Below the pieces are notes generated by a model. That model saw only the letters and a list, made by a program, of their open reading frames with translations, made no database searches and was not told where the DNA came from. A stretch of 64,000 nucleotides of DNA from Bacillota bacterium (GTDB lineage: Bacteria > Bacillota > Clostridia > Lachnospirales > Lachnospiraceae), in contig JAEYGZ010000036.1 of assembly GCA_023409535.1 (NCBI GenBank), positions 186,001-250,000 of the forward strand, in the 5' to 3' direction. Below are positions 25,417 through 33,790 of the stretch, one piece after another. Numbering within the stretch: position 1 is the first letter of the stretch; each line of letters opens with the position of its first letter. The translations under genes and the position numbers were made by a program.

Positions 25417-25438
25417 TAATTTGGGTAATCAAAGGAAC

Positions 25439-25717
25439 GGGGAGCAGGGGAAGGATTGAAGTAGTCCGTGTGATAATAAGACTGCGATCTATTGCTCTAG
25501 GTATAGAGAAGGCAGAAATAAAAATGAAATTAACCTGGCTAAGAAATACGGGGCCGGCGCTTATGCACATCCTTGTGCAAAGTGCCTGTCGCCGCCTTCC
25601 GTGGCGGCTCCCCCTCAGGTTACGATCATTTTTATTTCTGCCTTCTCTATACCAAGTGCAATCACAATCTTGTCTAATATTATCACACGGACTACTTCAA
25701 TCCTTCCCCTGCTCCCC
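25439..25717. mobile_element. Palindromic element A, left copy (MITE-like)
   Basis: A 279-base, nearly fully self-complementary element. The terminal arms 25439-25478 and 25678-25717 are a perfect 40-bp inverted repeat, opening GGGGAGCAGGGGAAGGATTG. A second perfect 28-bp pair, 25499-25526 with 25627-25654, lies inside. The centre holds two small hairpins (GGCGCTT...AAGTGCC and GCCGCC-TTCC-GTGGCGGC) followed by CCCCCT. No coding capacity. It resembles a non-autonomous transposon or a structured intergenic repeat; the mobilising enzyme is not in the window. Confidence 0.75.
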
Positions 25718-25894
25718 TGCCATTGGCTTGCTCTAAATAAATATTATTTAATCGATTTTTTCATATTAATATTTCAGGGTAGTACAAAAATTTATAAAGA
25801 GGCTAAATATCAAGGGCTTTTAGTAAAAATCTACAAAGATACTTCTAGTAGGAAAAGTAAGTAATTAATATTTATATTAGGCCAGCCACAGTCA

Positions 25895-25929
25895 GGAGAC
25901 AGACTCTTCCTGTTGTTACACCTGTCTCC
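25895..25929. mobile_element. Deletion relict of palindromic element B
   Basis: GGAGACAG is followed directly by ACTCTTCCTGTTGTTACACC and TGTCTCC, that is, the first 8 bases of element B joined to most of its right arm. About 245 bases of the full-length copy on the other side (29228-29508) are missing. The surrounding spacers still match the other side, so this is an internal deletion and not an independent insertion. Confidence 0.65.
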
Positions 25930-25951
25930 GTCCCTTTGCCGACCTAAATTA

Positions 25952-26845
25952 TTATATCACCTTCATCCCATATTCAACCTGGGATGACATCTTGCGATAT
26001 TCCCTGGGCGACATTTTTAGCATTCGTTTAAATAGCCCGTGAAAAAACTTAAGATCGTTATATCCCACAGCCTGGGCTATTTCCGAAACAGGTTTATCAC
26101 ATCCAGCCAACAATTCACAACATTTTTCCATTCGTACCCGTTGAAGGTACTCACTTACAGTACATCCTGTTTCTTGCTTGAATTTACGGCTGATATATTG
26201 CGGGGTAAAATGATATTGCATGCAAAATCCGTGCAATATCTTTTGGCTCGTGTAATTGCTGTTAATGTATTCGATTGCATCTAAGATAGTCGTGTTATTG
26301 GTAAGATACAAATTATCATCGATTATGTTACGCATAGCTATAATAAGGATTTCCAACAGCCTGCATCTAAAAATTTCCGTATAACCCACCTGTTTCTCCT
26401 CATATTCTTTCATCATACCGTTCAGGAGCTGCAGCACACGTCCGTCCGCATCATGAAATACTCTGTTCACAGGCGTCTTTCCGAGTAATATTTTATAATA
26501 ACGCATCAAGCATCCATGCATCAGGATTTCAAAGGAATTACAGCCTTTTAGAGTAGCATCGATAATCTCAGGCAGAAATAAACAGTTAATCAAGGTTAAA
26601 TCCTTGCTTGACGTATAGCTGTGCACGCTGCCATAGTCTACAATAAAATAATCTCCGGCAGACAGGGTATGCTCCGTGTCATTCAAAGTATGAATACCGC
26701 AGCCTCCGGTGATATACACAAGCTCAAAAAAATTGTGATTATGTCCGCCCAGGTCTTCCTGCCGGTACGGCCTGATCACCAATTTGTCAGCCTTATTCTC
26801 GGCTTGGTCAAATTCACTTAATTCAAGAGTATATTCTTGCTTCAT
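25952..26845 (-). CDS. AraC-family regulator with cupin sensor domain
   Basis: A 297-residue regulator on the minus strand. Residues about 10-110 form an AraC-type cupin sensor (RPYRQEDLGGHNHNFFELVY, then GDYFIVDYGSVHSYTSS). Residues about 190-295 hold two helix-turn-helix motifs, with SEYLQRVRMEKCCELLAGCD and the family end VGYNDLKFFHGLFKRMLKMSPREYRK. It is divergently transcribed from the alpha-L-rhamnosidase gene, 105 bases apart, so it probably activates that gene in response to rhamnose or a rhamnoside. The ATG at 26845 follows a GGGGGGA purine run. Its stop codon falls at the inner edge of the left inverted-repeat arm. Confidence 0.88.
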   Translation of the reverse strand: MKQEYTLELSEFDQAENKADKLVIRPYRQEDLGGHNHNFFELVYITGGCGIHTLNDTEHTLSAGDYFIVDYGSVHSYTSSKDLTLINCLFLPEIIDATLKGCNSFEILMHGCLMRYYKILLGKTPVNRVFHDADGRVLQLLNGMMKEYEEKQVGYTEIFRCRLLEILIIAMRNIIDDNLYLTNNTTILDAIEYINSNYTSQKILHGFCMQYHFTPQYISRKFKQETGCTVSEYLQRVRMEKCCELLAGCDKPVSEIAQAVGYNDLKFFHGLFKRMLKMSPREYRKMSSQVEYGMKVI

Positions 26846-26874
26846 CAGGTTAAAATCCCCCCTTATATTAGTAG

Positions 26875-26910
26875 TTAACAGGTGTTTTATTTTAAAATAC
26901 TATCTGTTAA
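26875..26910. promoter_or_regulatory. Operator-like dyad between araC-type gene and rhamnosidase gene
   Basis: TTAACAG at 26875-26881 and CTGTTAA at 26904-26910 form an inverted repeat with a further TTTTA/TAAAA pair inside, centred in the divergent intergenic region. AraC proteins more often use direct repeats, so this may instead be another regulator's site or a promoter feature. Confidence 0.35.
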
Positions 26911-26950
26911 GCTTTAAGTCAACAAATATATCAAAGGGAGGTGTTTTCTT

Positions 26951-29116
26951 ATGAAATGGCAGGCGAAATGGGTGAAACCGGCGACAGATATGGGGGAGGT
27001 ATGCCCGTTATTCTCAACAAACTTTTCTGCTAACGGTAACATACGAAAGGCGAAATTATTTATTACGGCACTCGGGGTATATGAAGCAAGGATCAACGGA
27101 AAGCGAATCGGTGATTATGTGCTGGCTCCCGGGTGGACTGCTTATTCGAAGAGACTGCAATATCAGGAATATGATATCACAACATTGCTGGCAGATAGGA
27201 ATCAGCTTTGTGTAACCGTCGGGAAAGGCTGGTATCGGGGCAGATTGGGCTGGAGCGGTGCCAATGTGCAGGATGAGCTGCGCAAAATGCCGGCGGGACT
27301 TCTGGCGCAATTAGAAATCAGCTATGAAGATGGTACAAATGCAACCATACTTTCTAATGAAACCTGGACCTGTGAAGAAAGCAAGGTACGTTTATCGGAA
27401 ATCTATGACGGCGAAACCTGCGATGCGACTTTTTCAGCAGCTAAGGTACAGGCAGTCCAAGTCTTTGACGGACCTTATGATACTCTGGTAGAGCAGCAGG
27501 GGGAAGAAATTCATGAGCAGGAGCAGGTTCAGGCGGCGCGCCTCTTTTACACTCCGAAGGGCGAAGCGGTTATTGATTTCGGTCAGGAAGTAACCGGTTA
27601 TGTTGAAATTAATGTCTGTGCTAGGTCCGGTGATGAAATCTTGCTTTCTCATGCGGAGGTGATGGATAAGGAAGGTAACTTCTATACTGAGAATTATCGC
27701 AGTGCTAAGGCAAAGTATCACTACATATGCAAGGACGGAGCGCAGACCTGCAAACCGAGGTTTACTTTCTTTGGATTTCGGTATATCCGCGTGGATCAGT
27801 TCCCCGGCGGTATTGATGCCGCCAGACCGGAACACTTCCGTGCGATTGCGGTGCATTCCGATATGAAACGAACAGGACACTTAAGCTGCTCAAATTCTCT
27901 TTTAAATCAACTTTTTGATAATATCCTGTGGGGGCAGAAGGGTAACTTTCTGGATGTGCCTACCGACTGCCCTCAAAGGGACGAACGCCTTGGCTGGACC
28001 GGTGATGCGCAGGTTTTTGTAAAGACTGCGGCTTTAAACTTCAATGTGGAGAAATTCTTTACGAAATGGCTGGCGGATATGGCAGCTGATCAGAAAGCAG
28101 ACGGCCGTATCGGCCACGTAATACCGGACATTTTAAATGATGGAGGCAGTGCTGCCTGGGGCGATGCCGCTACAATTTGTCCGTGGGAGATCTATTTAGC
28201 TTATGGTAATCCACAAATTCTGGCCTCACAATTTGAATGCATGAAACAGTGGGTCGGATATATTACCGCTCATACCAAGGAGAAAGGTCTTTGGACCGGA
28301 GGAACCCATTATGGCGACTGGCTGGGACTGGATGCTCCAAGCGGAAGCTATAAAGGATCTACGAGAGAAGAGTTTATTGCCGGCGCTTATTATGCCTACT
28401 CCACCTCTTTGGTAATAAAAGCAGGTAAGGTATTGGGAAAAGAGGTAAAGGAATACGAGGAGCTGTATGAGGATATCGTTTCAGCCTTTCGGGCTGCATA
28501 CCCGGAATACTTAACACAAACCGAATGCGTGCTGGCCGCACATTTTAAATTGGCACCGGATTGTCAGGCCGCTGCGGATCAGCTTGCAGTAATGGTAGAA
28601 AAATGCGGTGTTCAGCTGCAGACCGGATTTGTCGGAACGCCTTATCTGCTCCATGTATTAAGTAATTACGGGTATTCCCGTCTGGCATATTCCCTGCTGC
28701 TTCGGGAGCAATACCCCTCCTGGCTGTATCCTGTAACAAAGGGAGCGACCACTATATGGGAGCATTGGGATGGTATTATGGAAAACGGAGATTTCTGGAG
28801 TGCAGATATGAATTCCTATAACCATTATGCATACGGTGCCGTTGCAGACTGGGTATACGGTGCGGCAGCCGGTATCAAGCCAATAGAAGAGTACCCCGGA
28901 TACGAGAAAGTAAAAATCTCTCCGGTTCCGGACAGTCGTCTGGATTGGTTAATGGCATCCCTGGATACAAAATACGGACGGATCCGCTCCGAATGGAAAA
29001 AAGAAGATACTATATGGCGCTATGAGATTGAAACGCCTGTGGATGCTTTTATTACGATCGGCAGTAAAACCTTTGAGGTTTCCAAGGGAGCCTATATCTA
29101 CTACAGCAATATGTAA
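26951..29116 (+). CDS. Alpha-L-rhamnosidase, GH78, intracellular
   Basis: A 721-residue glycoside hydrolase. The N-terminal beta domain (about 1-200, with KAKLFITALGVYEARINGKRIGD-like residues split as FITALGVYEARINGKRIG and LAPGWTAYSKRLQYQEYD) matches the Bac_rhamnosid_N module. The (alpha/alpha)6 barrel carries the GH78 signature FLDVPTDCPQRDERLGWTGD, which includes the acidic residues of the active site, and a later TIWEHWDGI with the second acidic residue. It removes terminal L-rhamnose from oligosaccharides or glycosides. No signal peptide is present, so it acts on imported substrates in the cytoplasm, consistent with rhamnose catabolic genes at 50-64 kb. It lacks the extra N-terminal carbohydrate-binding domains of larger (about 900-1000 residue) GH78 enzymes. 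A GGGAGG site precedes the ATG. Confidence 0.92.
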   Translation: MKWQAKWVKPATDMGEVCPLFSTNFSANGNIRKAKLFITALGVYEARINGKRIGDYVLAPGWTAYSKRLQYQEYDITTLLADRNQLCVTVGKGWYRGRLGWSGANVQDELRKMPAGLLAQLEISYEDGTNATILSNETWTCEESKVRLSEIYDGETCDATFSAAKVQAVQVFDGPYDTLVEQQGEEIHEQEQVQAARLFYTPKGEAVIDFGQEVTGYVEINVCARSGDEILLSHAEVMDKEGNFYTENYRSAKAKYHYICKDGAQTCKPRFTFFGFRYIRVDQFPGGIDAARPEHFRAIAVHSDMKRTGHLSCSNSLLNQLFDNILWGQKGNFLDVPTDCPQRDERLGWTGDAQVFVKTAALNFNVEKFFTKWLADMAADQKADGRIGHVIPDILNDGGSAAWGDAATICPWEIYLAYGNPQILASQFECMKQWVGYITAHTKEKGLWTGGTHYGDWLGLDAPSGSYKGSTREEFIAGAYYAYSTSLVIKAGKVLGKEVKEYEELYEDIVSAFRAAYPEYLTQTECVLAAHFKLAPDCQAAADQLAVMVEKCGVQLQTGFVGTPYLLHVLSNYGYSRLAYSLLLREQYPSWLYPVTKGATTIWEHWDGIMENGDFWSADMNSYNHYAYGAVADWVYGAAAGIKPIEEYPGYEKVKISPVPDSRLDWLMASLDTKYGRIRSEWKKEDTIWRYEIETPVDAFITIGSKTFEVSKGAYIYYSNM

Positions 29117-29227
29117 AAGGAAACCGCAATTTTTATATATGAAAAATAATGACCGGTATTCATTTTATCAAACCTCTGCCTGCTGTCATTGAGTTGCCAA
29201 AATAATAATTTGGCTTGACAAAGGAAC

Positions 29228-29508
29228 GGAGACAGGTGTAACAACAGGAAGGGTCTGCGGGAAAGCTGTTGACTGCGACCTATTGTACTAACCACAAAGC
29301 AAGGCTGATATAAAATGCTATTTAGGCTGTCTATGACCTGCGGGTCGGCGCTTTATGGACTCCTGTCCAAAGCGCCTGAAAGTGCCGTCCTTGGCACTTT
29401 CCCCCTTAGATATTGTGCATTTTATATCAGCCTTACTTTGCGCTAAGTACAATAACGGTCTTGTCAAATGCTTTCCCACAGACCCTTCCTGTTGTTACAC
29501 CTGTCTCC
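29228..29508. mobile_element. Palindromic element B, full-length copy (MITE-like)
   Basis: A 281-base element with terminal arms of about 39 bp, opening GGAGACAGGTGTAACAACAG and closing with its complement (one mismatch). An inner pair GCTGATATAAAATGC / GCATTTTATATCAGC follows. The centre has the same two-hairpin plan as element A: GGCGCTTT-ATGGAC...GTCC-AAAGCGCC, then GAAAGTGCC-GTCCTT-GGCACTTTC and CCCCCTTAG. The arms differ in sequence from element A while the fold is conserved. Confidence 0.75.
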
Positions 29509-29683
29509 TGACTTTGGCTGGCCTGGTATAAATATTAATTACTTGCTTTTCCCGCTCTGAATATAGTTGATTTTTCTAAAAACCCTTGATACTTAGCCTC
29601 TTTATAAATTCTTATACTGCCTTAAAATATTAACACGGAAGAAATCAAATGAATAATATTTACTTTATGGCAAGCCAATGACA

Positions 29684-29941
29684 GGGGAGCAGGGGAAGGA
29701 CTGAAGTAGTCCGTGTGATAATATCAGGCAGAGATCGTGATTGCACTTGGTATAGATAAGGCAGAAATAAAAAATGGTCACAACCTGAGGGGCGAGCAGC
29801 CATGGAGGTACATAAGCGCCGGCCCCGTAATCCTTTCACAAGGTAATTTCCATTTTTTATTTCTGCTTTCTCTATACCTAGAGCAATAGATCGCTGTCTT
29901 TCATTATCACACGGACTACTTCAGTCCTTCCCCTGCTCCCC
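29684..29941. mobile_element. Palindromic element A, right copy
   Basis: A 258-base copy of element A. Arms 29684-29722 and 29903-29941 are perfect 39-bp inverted repeats that differ from the left copy by one change present in both arms (GGACTG and CAGTCC against GGATTG and CAATCC), a compensatory pair. Relative to its flanks it is in the opposite orientation to the left copy. Confidence 0.75.
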
Positions 29942-30027
29942 GTTCCTTTGACTCCCTCAATTATTATCTAGTTTCCACAACAGCCCCCTGTGTTTTTGTT
30001 CAACCCTACAAGGATTGAAACTAAAGA

Positions 30028-30056
30028 TTGCCAAGCTATTTTTCGTATGTTAAAAT
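30028..30056 (+). promoter_or_regulatory. Sigma-A promoter of recN
   Basis: TTGCCA at 30028-30033 and TAAAAT at 30051-30056 with a 17-base spacer, 60 bases ahead of the recN start. It explains how recN is expressed although it is no longer next to argR. A LexA box is not obvious. Confidence 0.6.
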
Positions 30057-30116
30057 ACACTCAGAACGTATGTTTTTTATGGCTTTTCATAAACTGTACG
30101 AAAAGAGGGATACTAT

Positions 30117-31802
30117 TTGTTAGTCAGCTTGCATGTGAAGAATTTCGCGATTATAAATGAGGTTGAAGTAAACTTTAAGGACCATCTTAATATCATGACA
30201 GGTGAAACCGGCGCCGGTAAATCCATCATTATCGGTTCGGTTAATGCCGCGCTTGGAGCCAAGATCAGTAAGGATATCGTTCGAAGCGGTGCAGAGTATG
30301 CCCTGGTGGAGCTTGTGTTTGAGACAGAGGATGAAGCGGTATTTGCAGCCATGCGCGAGCTTGATGTACCCCTGGATGGTAATCAGATTATCATATCCCG
30401 TAAAATTATGACAGGCAGAAGTGTTTGCCGGGTGAACGGAGAGAATGTAACCTCCGCCGCATTGTCAACCATTGCGGGATTATTGATTGATATACATGGA
30501 CAGCATGAGCATCAATCCCTTTTACATAAAGCAAAGCATATGGAGATTGTGGACAGGTTTGCTAAGAATGAAATCGGAGATCTGAAGCAGGAGCTGGAGC
30601 AGACCTATAAGGAATATACGAAATTAAAGCAGGAATATGACCGCTCCGGTATGGATGAGGAGAAGCGGTTAAGAGAGATATCCTTCTTGGAATATGAAGT
30701 AAATGAAATTAAGAGCGCCGCCCTTGTGGCAGGAGAGGACGAGGAGTTGGCAGCCAGATATAAGAAGCTTGCCAATGCCAACACCATCTTAGAAGGAGTG
30801 CAGGCAGTCTACCGGTATACAGGCTATGAGCCGTCTGCGGCAGGTGATTCTGTGGGAAGAGCGCTTCGCCAGTTATCTAAGATCGCAGAGTTTGATGAGA
30901 TGGTGAACGGTTTTCTTAATCAGGTGAATGATATTGATGCCCTGCTGAATGATCTTAACAGGGACTTATCCCAATATATATCAGATATGGATAATCCTGA
31001 GGAGGAGCTGCAGGAGGTAACGAAGCGCCTTGATCTGGTTAATCATTTAAAATCAAAATACGGTAATTCCATCGGACAAGTCCTTGATTATTGCAGAGAG
31101 TGCGAGGAAAAGCTGAACAAATACCGGGATTATGATGAGTACATGGAAAAACTGAACAGAGAGCTTTTGAAAGCGGAAGCAGGCTTGAAGGAGTTATGCG
31201 GCCGCTTGTCAGAAATCAGACAGCGCAAGGCGAAAGAATTAACCGCCAGAATGAGAGAAGCATTGGTTGCCCTTAATTTTCTGGATGTTAAATTTGAAAT
31301 GGTTTTTGAGCAAACAGGCCATTACAGTCCGAACGGCTTTGATGACGGGGAATTTATCATATCAACCAATCCCGGAGAGGAATTGCGGCCATTGTCAAAA
31401 GTTGCTTCCGGAGGTGAGCTTTCCCGAATTATGCTGGGTATAAAATCTGTATTGGCAGATAAAGATGATATTGAAACTTTGATTTTTGATGAAATTGATG
31501 TGGGAATCAGCGGCAGAACAGCACAGAAGGTTTCCGAACAGCTGTCGGCTATTGCAAGGCATCATCAAATTATCTGTATTACACATCTGGCGCAGATTGC
31601 TGCAATGGCAGATTCTCATTATATAATAGAGAAGCAATCCGATGGGTTTACAACACAGACGATGATTAAGGAGCTTGACGAGATAGAGAGTATAGATGAA
31701 TTATCTCGTATCCTTGGCGGCGCAGAGATTACCGACCGTGTAAGAGAGAATGCAAAAGAGATGAAAGAATTGGCATTAGCTGCTAAAATATACAAGCTTT
31801 AA
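30117..31802 (+). CDS. recN: DNA repair protein RecN
   Basis: A 561-residue SMC-like ATPase for double-strand-break repair. The N-terminus SLHVKNFAIINEVEVNFKDH and Walker A GETGAGKSIIIGS belong to the N-terminal half of the head; two long coiled-coil arms (about 150-360) flank a short hinge; the C-terminal half has the signature SKVASGGELSRIMLGIKSVL, Walker B TLIFDEIDVGISGRTAQKVS and ICITHLAQIAAMADSHY. The start is a TTG at 30117 behind AGAGGGA; this gives the family N-terminus and no better codon lies nearby. In related genomes recN follows argR; here it heads its own unit followed by spoIVB. Confidence 0.93.
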   Translation: MLVSLHVKNFAIINEVEVNFKDHLNIMTGETGAGKSIIIGSVNAALGAKISKDIVRSGAEYALVELVFETEDEAVFAAMRELDVPLDGNQIIISRKIMTGRSVCRVNGENVTSAALSTIAGLLIDIHGQHEHQSLLHKAKHMEIVDRFAKNEIGDLKQELEQTYKEYTKLKQEYDRSGMDEEKRLREISFLEYEVNEIKSAALVAGEDEELAARYKKLANANTILEGVQAVYRYTGYEPSAAGDSVGRALRQLSKIAEFDEMVNGFLNQVNDIDALLNDLNRDLSQYISDMDNPEEELQEVTKRLDLVNHLKSKYGNSIGQVLDYCRECEEKLNKYRDYDEYMEKLNRELLKAEAGLKELCGRLSEIRQRKAKELTARMREALVALNFLDVKFEMVFEQTGHYSPNGFDDGEFIISTNPGEELRPLSKVASGGELSRIMLGIKSVLADKDDIETLIFDEIDVGISGRTAQKVSEQLSAIARHHQIICITHLAQIAAMADSHYIIEKQSDGFTTQTMIKELDEIESIDELSRILGGAEITDRVRENAKEMKELALAAKIYKL

Positions 31803-31830
31803 AAACTAAAAAACGAGAATACTTACTGAG

Positions 31831-31861
31831 AGGATATACAATACTATGTATATCCTTTTTT
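31831..31861 (+). terminator. Intrinsic terminator after recN
   Basis: AGGATATACA pairs with TGTATATCCT around ATAC/TA, followed by TTTTTT. It separates recN from spoIVB, which is expected to be forespore specific. Confidence 0.75.
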
Positions 31862-31960
31862 AGCGTACTGAAATTTTTGTCCAATGCGAACCGCTTGGAT
31901 CAGGTCAAGTACGTACATTATTCAGGATTAAATTTTCATAAAAAGGTACGAGGTGAAAGG

Positions 31961-33244
31961 ATGAGGAGCAGGCGAATATACAGAGGGCTATTAATTTGCC
32001 TTTTTGTTTTGAATATTTTCGGTATTGTATTTTTCACATATTACAAGATAGAGAAGAGTATCCCGGATGAGATCAAGGTACGGGTGGGAACAAAGGAAAG
32101 CTTTGACTTTGATATGCCGTTTAAGGGCAATATCGTGGCTGAAGATATCGGAGTAATCAGTGTAAATAATCTTAGTGTACCCTCAAGTGAAATCAATATA
32201 GACTTGAATGAGCCATTTACCCTGGAATCCTCACAGAAGGGTAAATATAATATAAATCTGAAACTGTTCGGTCTTTTCAATTTTAAAAGTATTTCCCTGG
32301 ATGTAATCGATAAGATGGAACTGATACCAAGCGGTAATCCGATTGGTATTTATGTGGAGACAGACGGTATTTTAGTGCTTGGAAGCGGAAGAATTACCGG
32401 TGAAGACGGTTTGAATTATGAGCCGGTCAAGAATAAATTAAAATCCGGTGATTATATCCTTTCCATCAACGGAAAAAGTGTCGAACGTAAAAATGATCTG
32501 ATTGATGAGATACAGAAATGTAATGGTAAGGATATTAATCTGATGGTTCGCAGGAACGGTGAAAAGATAACCGTAGGAATATCACCGGTGAAGACTGCCA
32601 GCGGCAGCTATAAAATCGGTGCATGGATCCGTGACAATACACAAGGTATCGGAACCTTGACCTTCGTATCCACGGACGGACAATTTGGTGCTTTGGGACA
32701 TGGTATCACGGATGTTGACACGGGTCTGCTGATGAATGTAAAGAAAGGCTCTATTTATACGGCTGAGATTATGTCGATTATCAAAGGCAAAGAAGGAGAG
32801 CCAGGAGAGTTAATCGGTATGATCCGGCAAAGTGACAAATACAAGATCGGCAGTATCACCCATAATACGTACCAAGGCATTTTTGGAAAAATCGGTTTTG
32901 AATATGACGAAAACATGCCAATGGAGCCTCTTGAGATCGGTCTGAAGCAGGATGTAAAAAAAGGAAAAGCTTCGATCCGCTGTACCATTGATGATCAGGT
33001 ATCCGAGTATGAGATACAGATAGAAAGCGTTGATTTGAGTAACAGTAATCATAGTAAGGGCATCGTGCTTCGCATTACCGATAAGCGGTTGCTGGAACTC
33101 ACCGGCGGTATTGTGCAAGGTATGAGCGGCAGTCCGATTATTCAAAATAACAAGATAATTGGTGCGGTTACGCATGTATTTATACAGGATTCAACGAAAG
33201 GTTACGGTACTTTCATTGAAAACATGGTAAATAATTTAGAATAA
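31961..33244 (+). CDS. spoIVB: SpoIVB sporulation signalling serine protease
   Basis: A 427-residue S55 peptidase secreted from the forespore into the intermembrane space, where it triggers pro-sigma-K processing in Bacillus. One N-terminal membrane segment (LLICLFVLNIFGIVFFTYY), a PDZ domain (about 140-215, GIYVETDGILVLGSG to ILSINGKSVERKNDLI) and the protease domain follow. The catalytic His is in FGALGHGITD and the Ser in VQGMSGSPIIQNNKIIGAVTHV; both motifs are intact. The frame is open to 31877, but the ATG at 31961 places the membrane anchor near the start and follows GAGGTGAAAGG. Position before spo0A is conserved in spore formers. Confidence 0.93.
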   Translation: MRSRRIYRGLLICLFVLNIFGIVFFTYYKIEKSIPDEIKVRVGTKESFDFDMPFKGNIVAEDIGVISVNNLSVPSSEINIDLNEPFTLESSQKGKYNINLKLFGLFNFKSISLDVIDKMELIPSGNPIGIYVETDGILVLGSGRITGEDGLNYEPVKNKLKSGDYILSINGKSVERKNDLIDEIQKCNGKDINLMVRRNGEKITVGISPVKTASGSYKIGAWIRDNTQGIGTLTFVSTDGQFGALGHGITDVDTGLLMNVKKGSIYTAEIMSIIKGKEGEPGELIGMIRQSDKYKIGSITHNTYQGIFGKIGFEYDENMPMEPLEIGLKQDVKKGKASIRCTIDDQVSEYEIQIESVDLSNSNHSKGIVLRITDKRLLELTGGIVQGMSGSPIIQNNKIIGAVTHVFIQDSTKGYGTFIENMVNNLE

Positions 33245-33396
33245 GGAAAACTTTTGTTAGAAAAAGAAATCGACGAAATAAGTGCGAAATCAGATTAATT
33301 GTTTTCAATTATACAGCACATTAATTGTTTATATTTTCCAATTATACAAAATGTTGTGGTTAATGATCTTTTCCACAGAATTCCCTTTCGCTAAGC

Positions 33397-33403
33397 TGTC
33401 GAA
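33397..33403 (+). promoter_or_regulatory. Possible Spo0A box upstream of spo0A
   Basis: TGTCGAA matches the 0A-box core. A second related sequence, TTGTCGCAA, occurs at about 33489-33497. The 546-base gap 33245-33790 also holds two near-direct copies of ATTAATTGTTT...AATTATACA (about 33294-33316 and 33320-33348), and no gene. Autoregulation of spo0A is known in Bacillus; here it is inferred from a short match. Confidence 0.35.
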
Positions 33404-33790
33404 CGATGCGACAAGAAACATTTGAAAGTTGGTTTTCAGATGGCTATAATTCAGATATGGTAAATATTTACAAGGAACCGATGAGAGAATCTTGTCGCAA
33501 GCTGCTTGGTATTATGTAGCATAATGTGAAATAATGTAAAATACTAATAAGAAAAGTCATATTATGGTACTTATATTTTGTGTATTTTGCTATCGCTATA
33601 AGCGTTGACTCACTTTTATGCAAGATGTATAATGTTATTATTAACAACATGATACCCGAAGAGCTGCACTAAAATTCACAAATCGTGAAATACGAAATAC
33701 GGACAACCCGATCTATTGGGAATTAATTGGGGAAAGTTACTTTGAGGAACAATGATATGAACAAAAAAGTATTGGAGGTTGGAAAAGTAA

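Larger units (their letters stand above)
25413..25955. repeat. Left arm of a large inverted repeat flanking the araC-rhamnosidase segment
   Basis: This arm is composed of palindromic element A (25439-25717), a spacer of about 175 bases, and a relict of element B (25895-25929). The same three parts occur in reverse orientation at 29200-29969. Spacers match clearly: for example TTTATAAAGAGGCTAA and AAGTAATTAATATTTATA occur here and, as complements, on the right. The outer edge AATAATTT supplies the stop region of the Ig protein, and the inner edge AATTATTAT supplies the stop codon of the AraC gene. There is no transposase gene and the short open frames here are consequences of the repeat. Confidence 0.8.
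29200..29969. repeat. Right arm of the large inverted repeat
   Basis: From the inside out this arm has palindromic element B (29228-29508), a spacer of about 175 bases (29509-29683) and element A (29684-29941). It is the reverse complement of the left arm 25413-25955 with a full-length B. The inner edge AATAATTTGG...CAAAGGAACGG and the outer edge CGTTCCTTTGA...AATTATTAT are copies of the same terminal sequence. The gap between the rhamnosidase and recN (29117-30116) contains only this arm and the recN promoter. Confidence 0.8.

Noticed and set aside
25470..25864. Two overlapping short open frames within and after the left palindromic element
   Set aside because: They are read through the inverted-repeat arms, have no ribosome site and no protein-like composition; the sequence is explained by the palindrome.
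33474..33500. Sigma-H promoter for spo0A at AAGGAACC...GAGAATC
   Set aside because: The two elements are far too close together for a sigma-H promoter.
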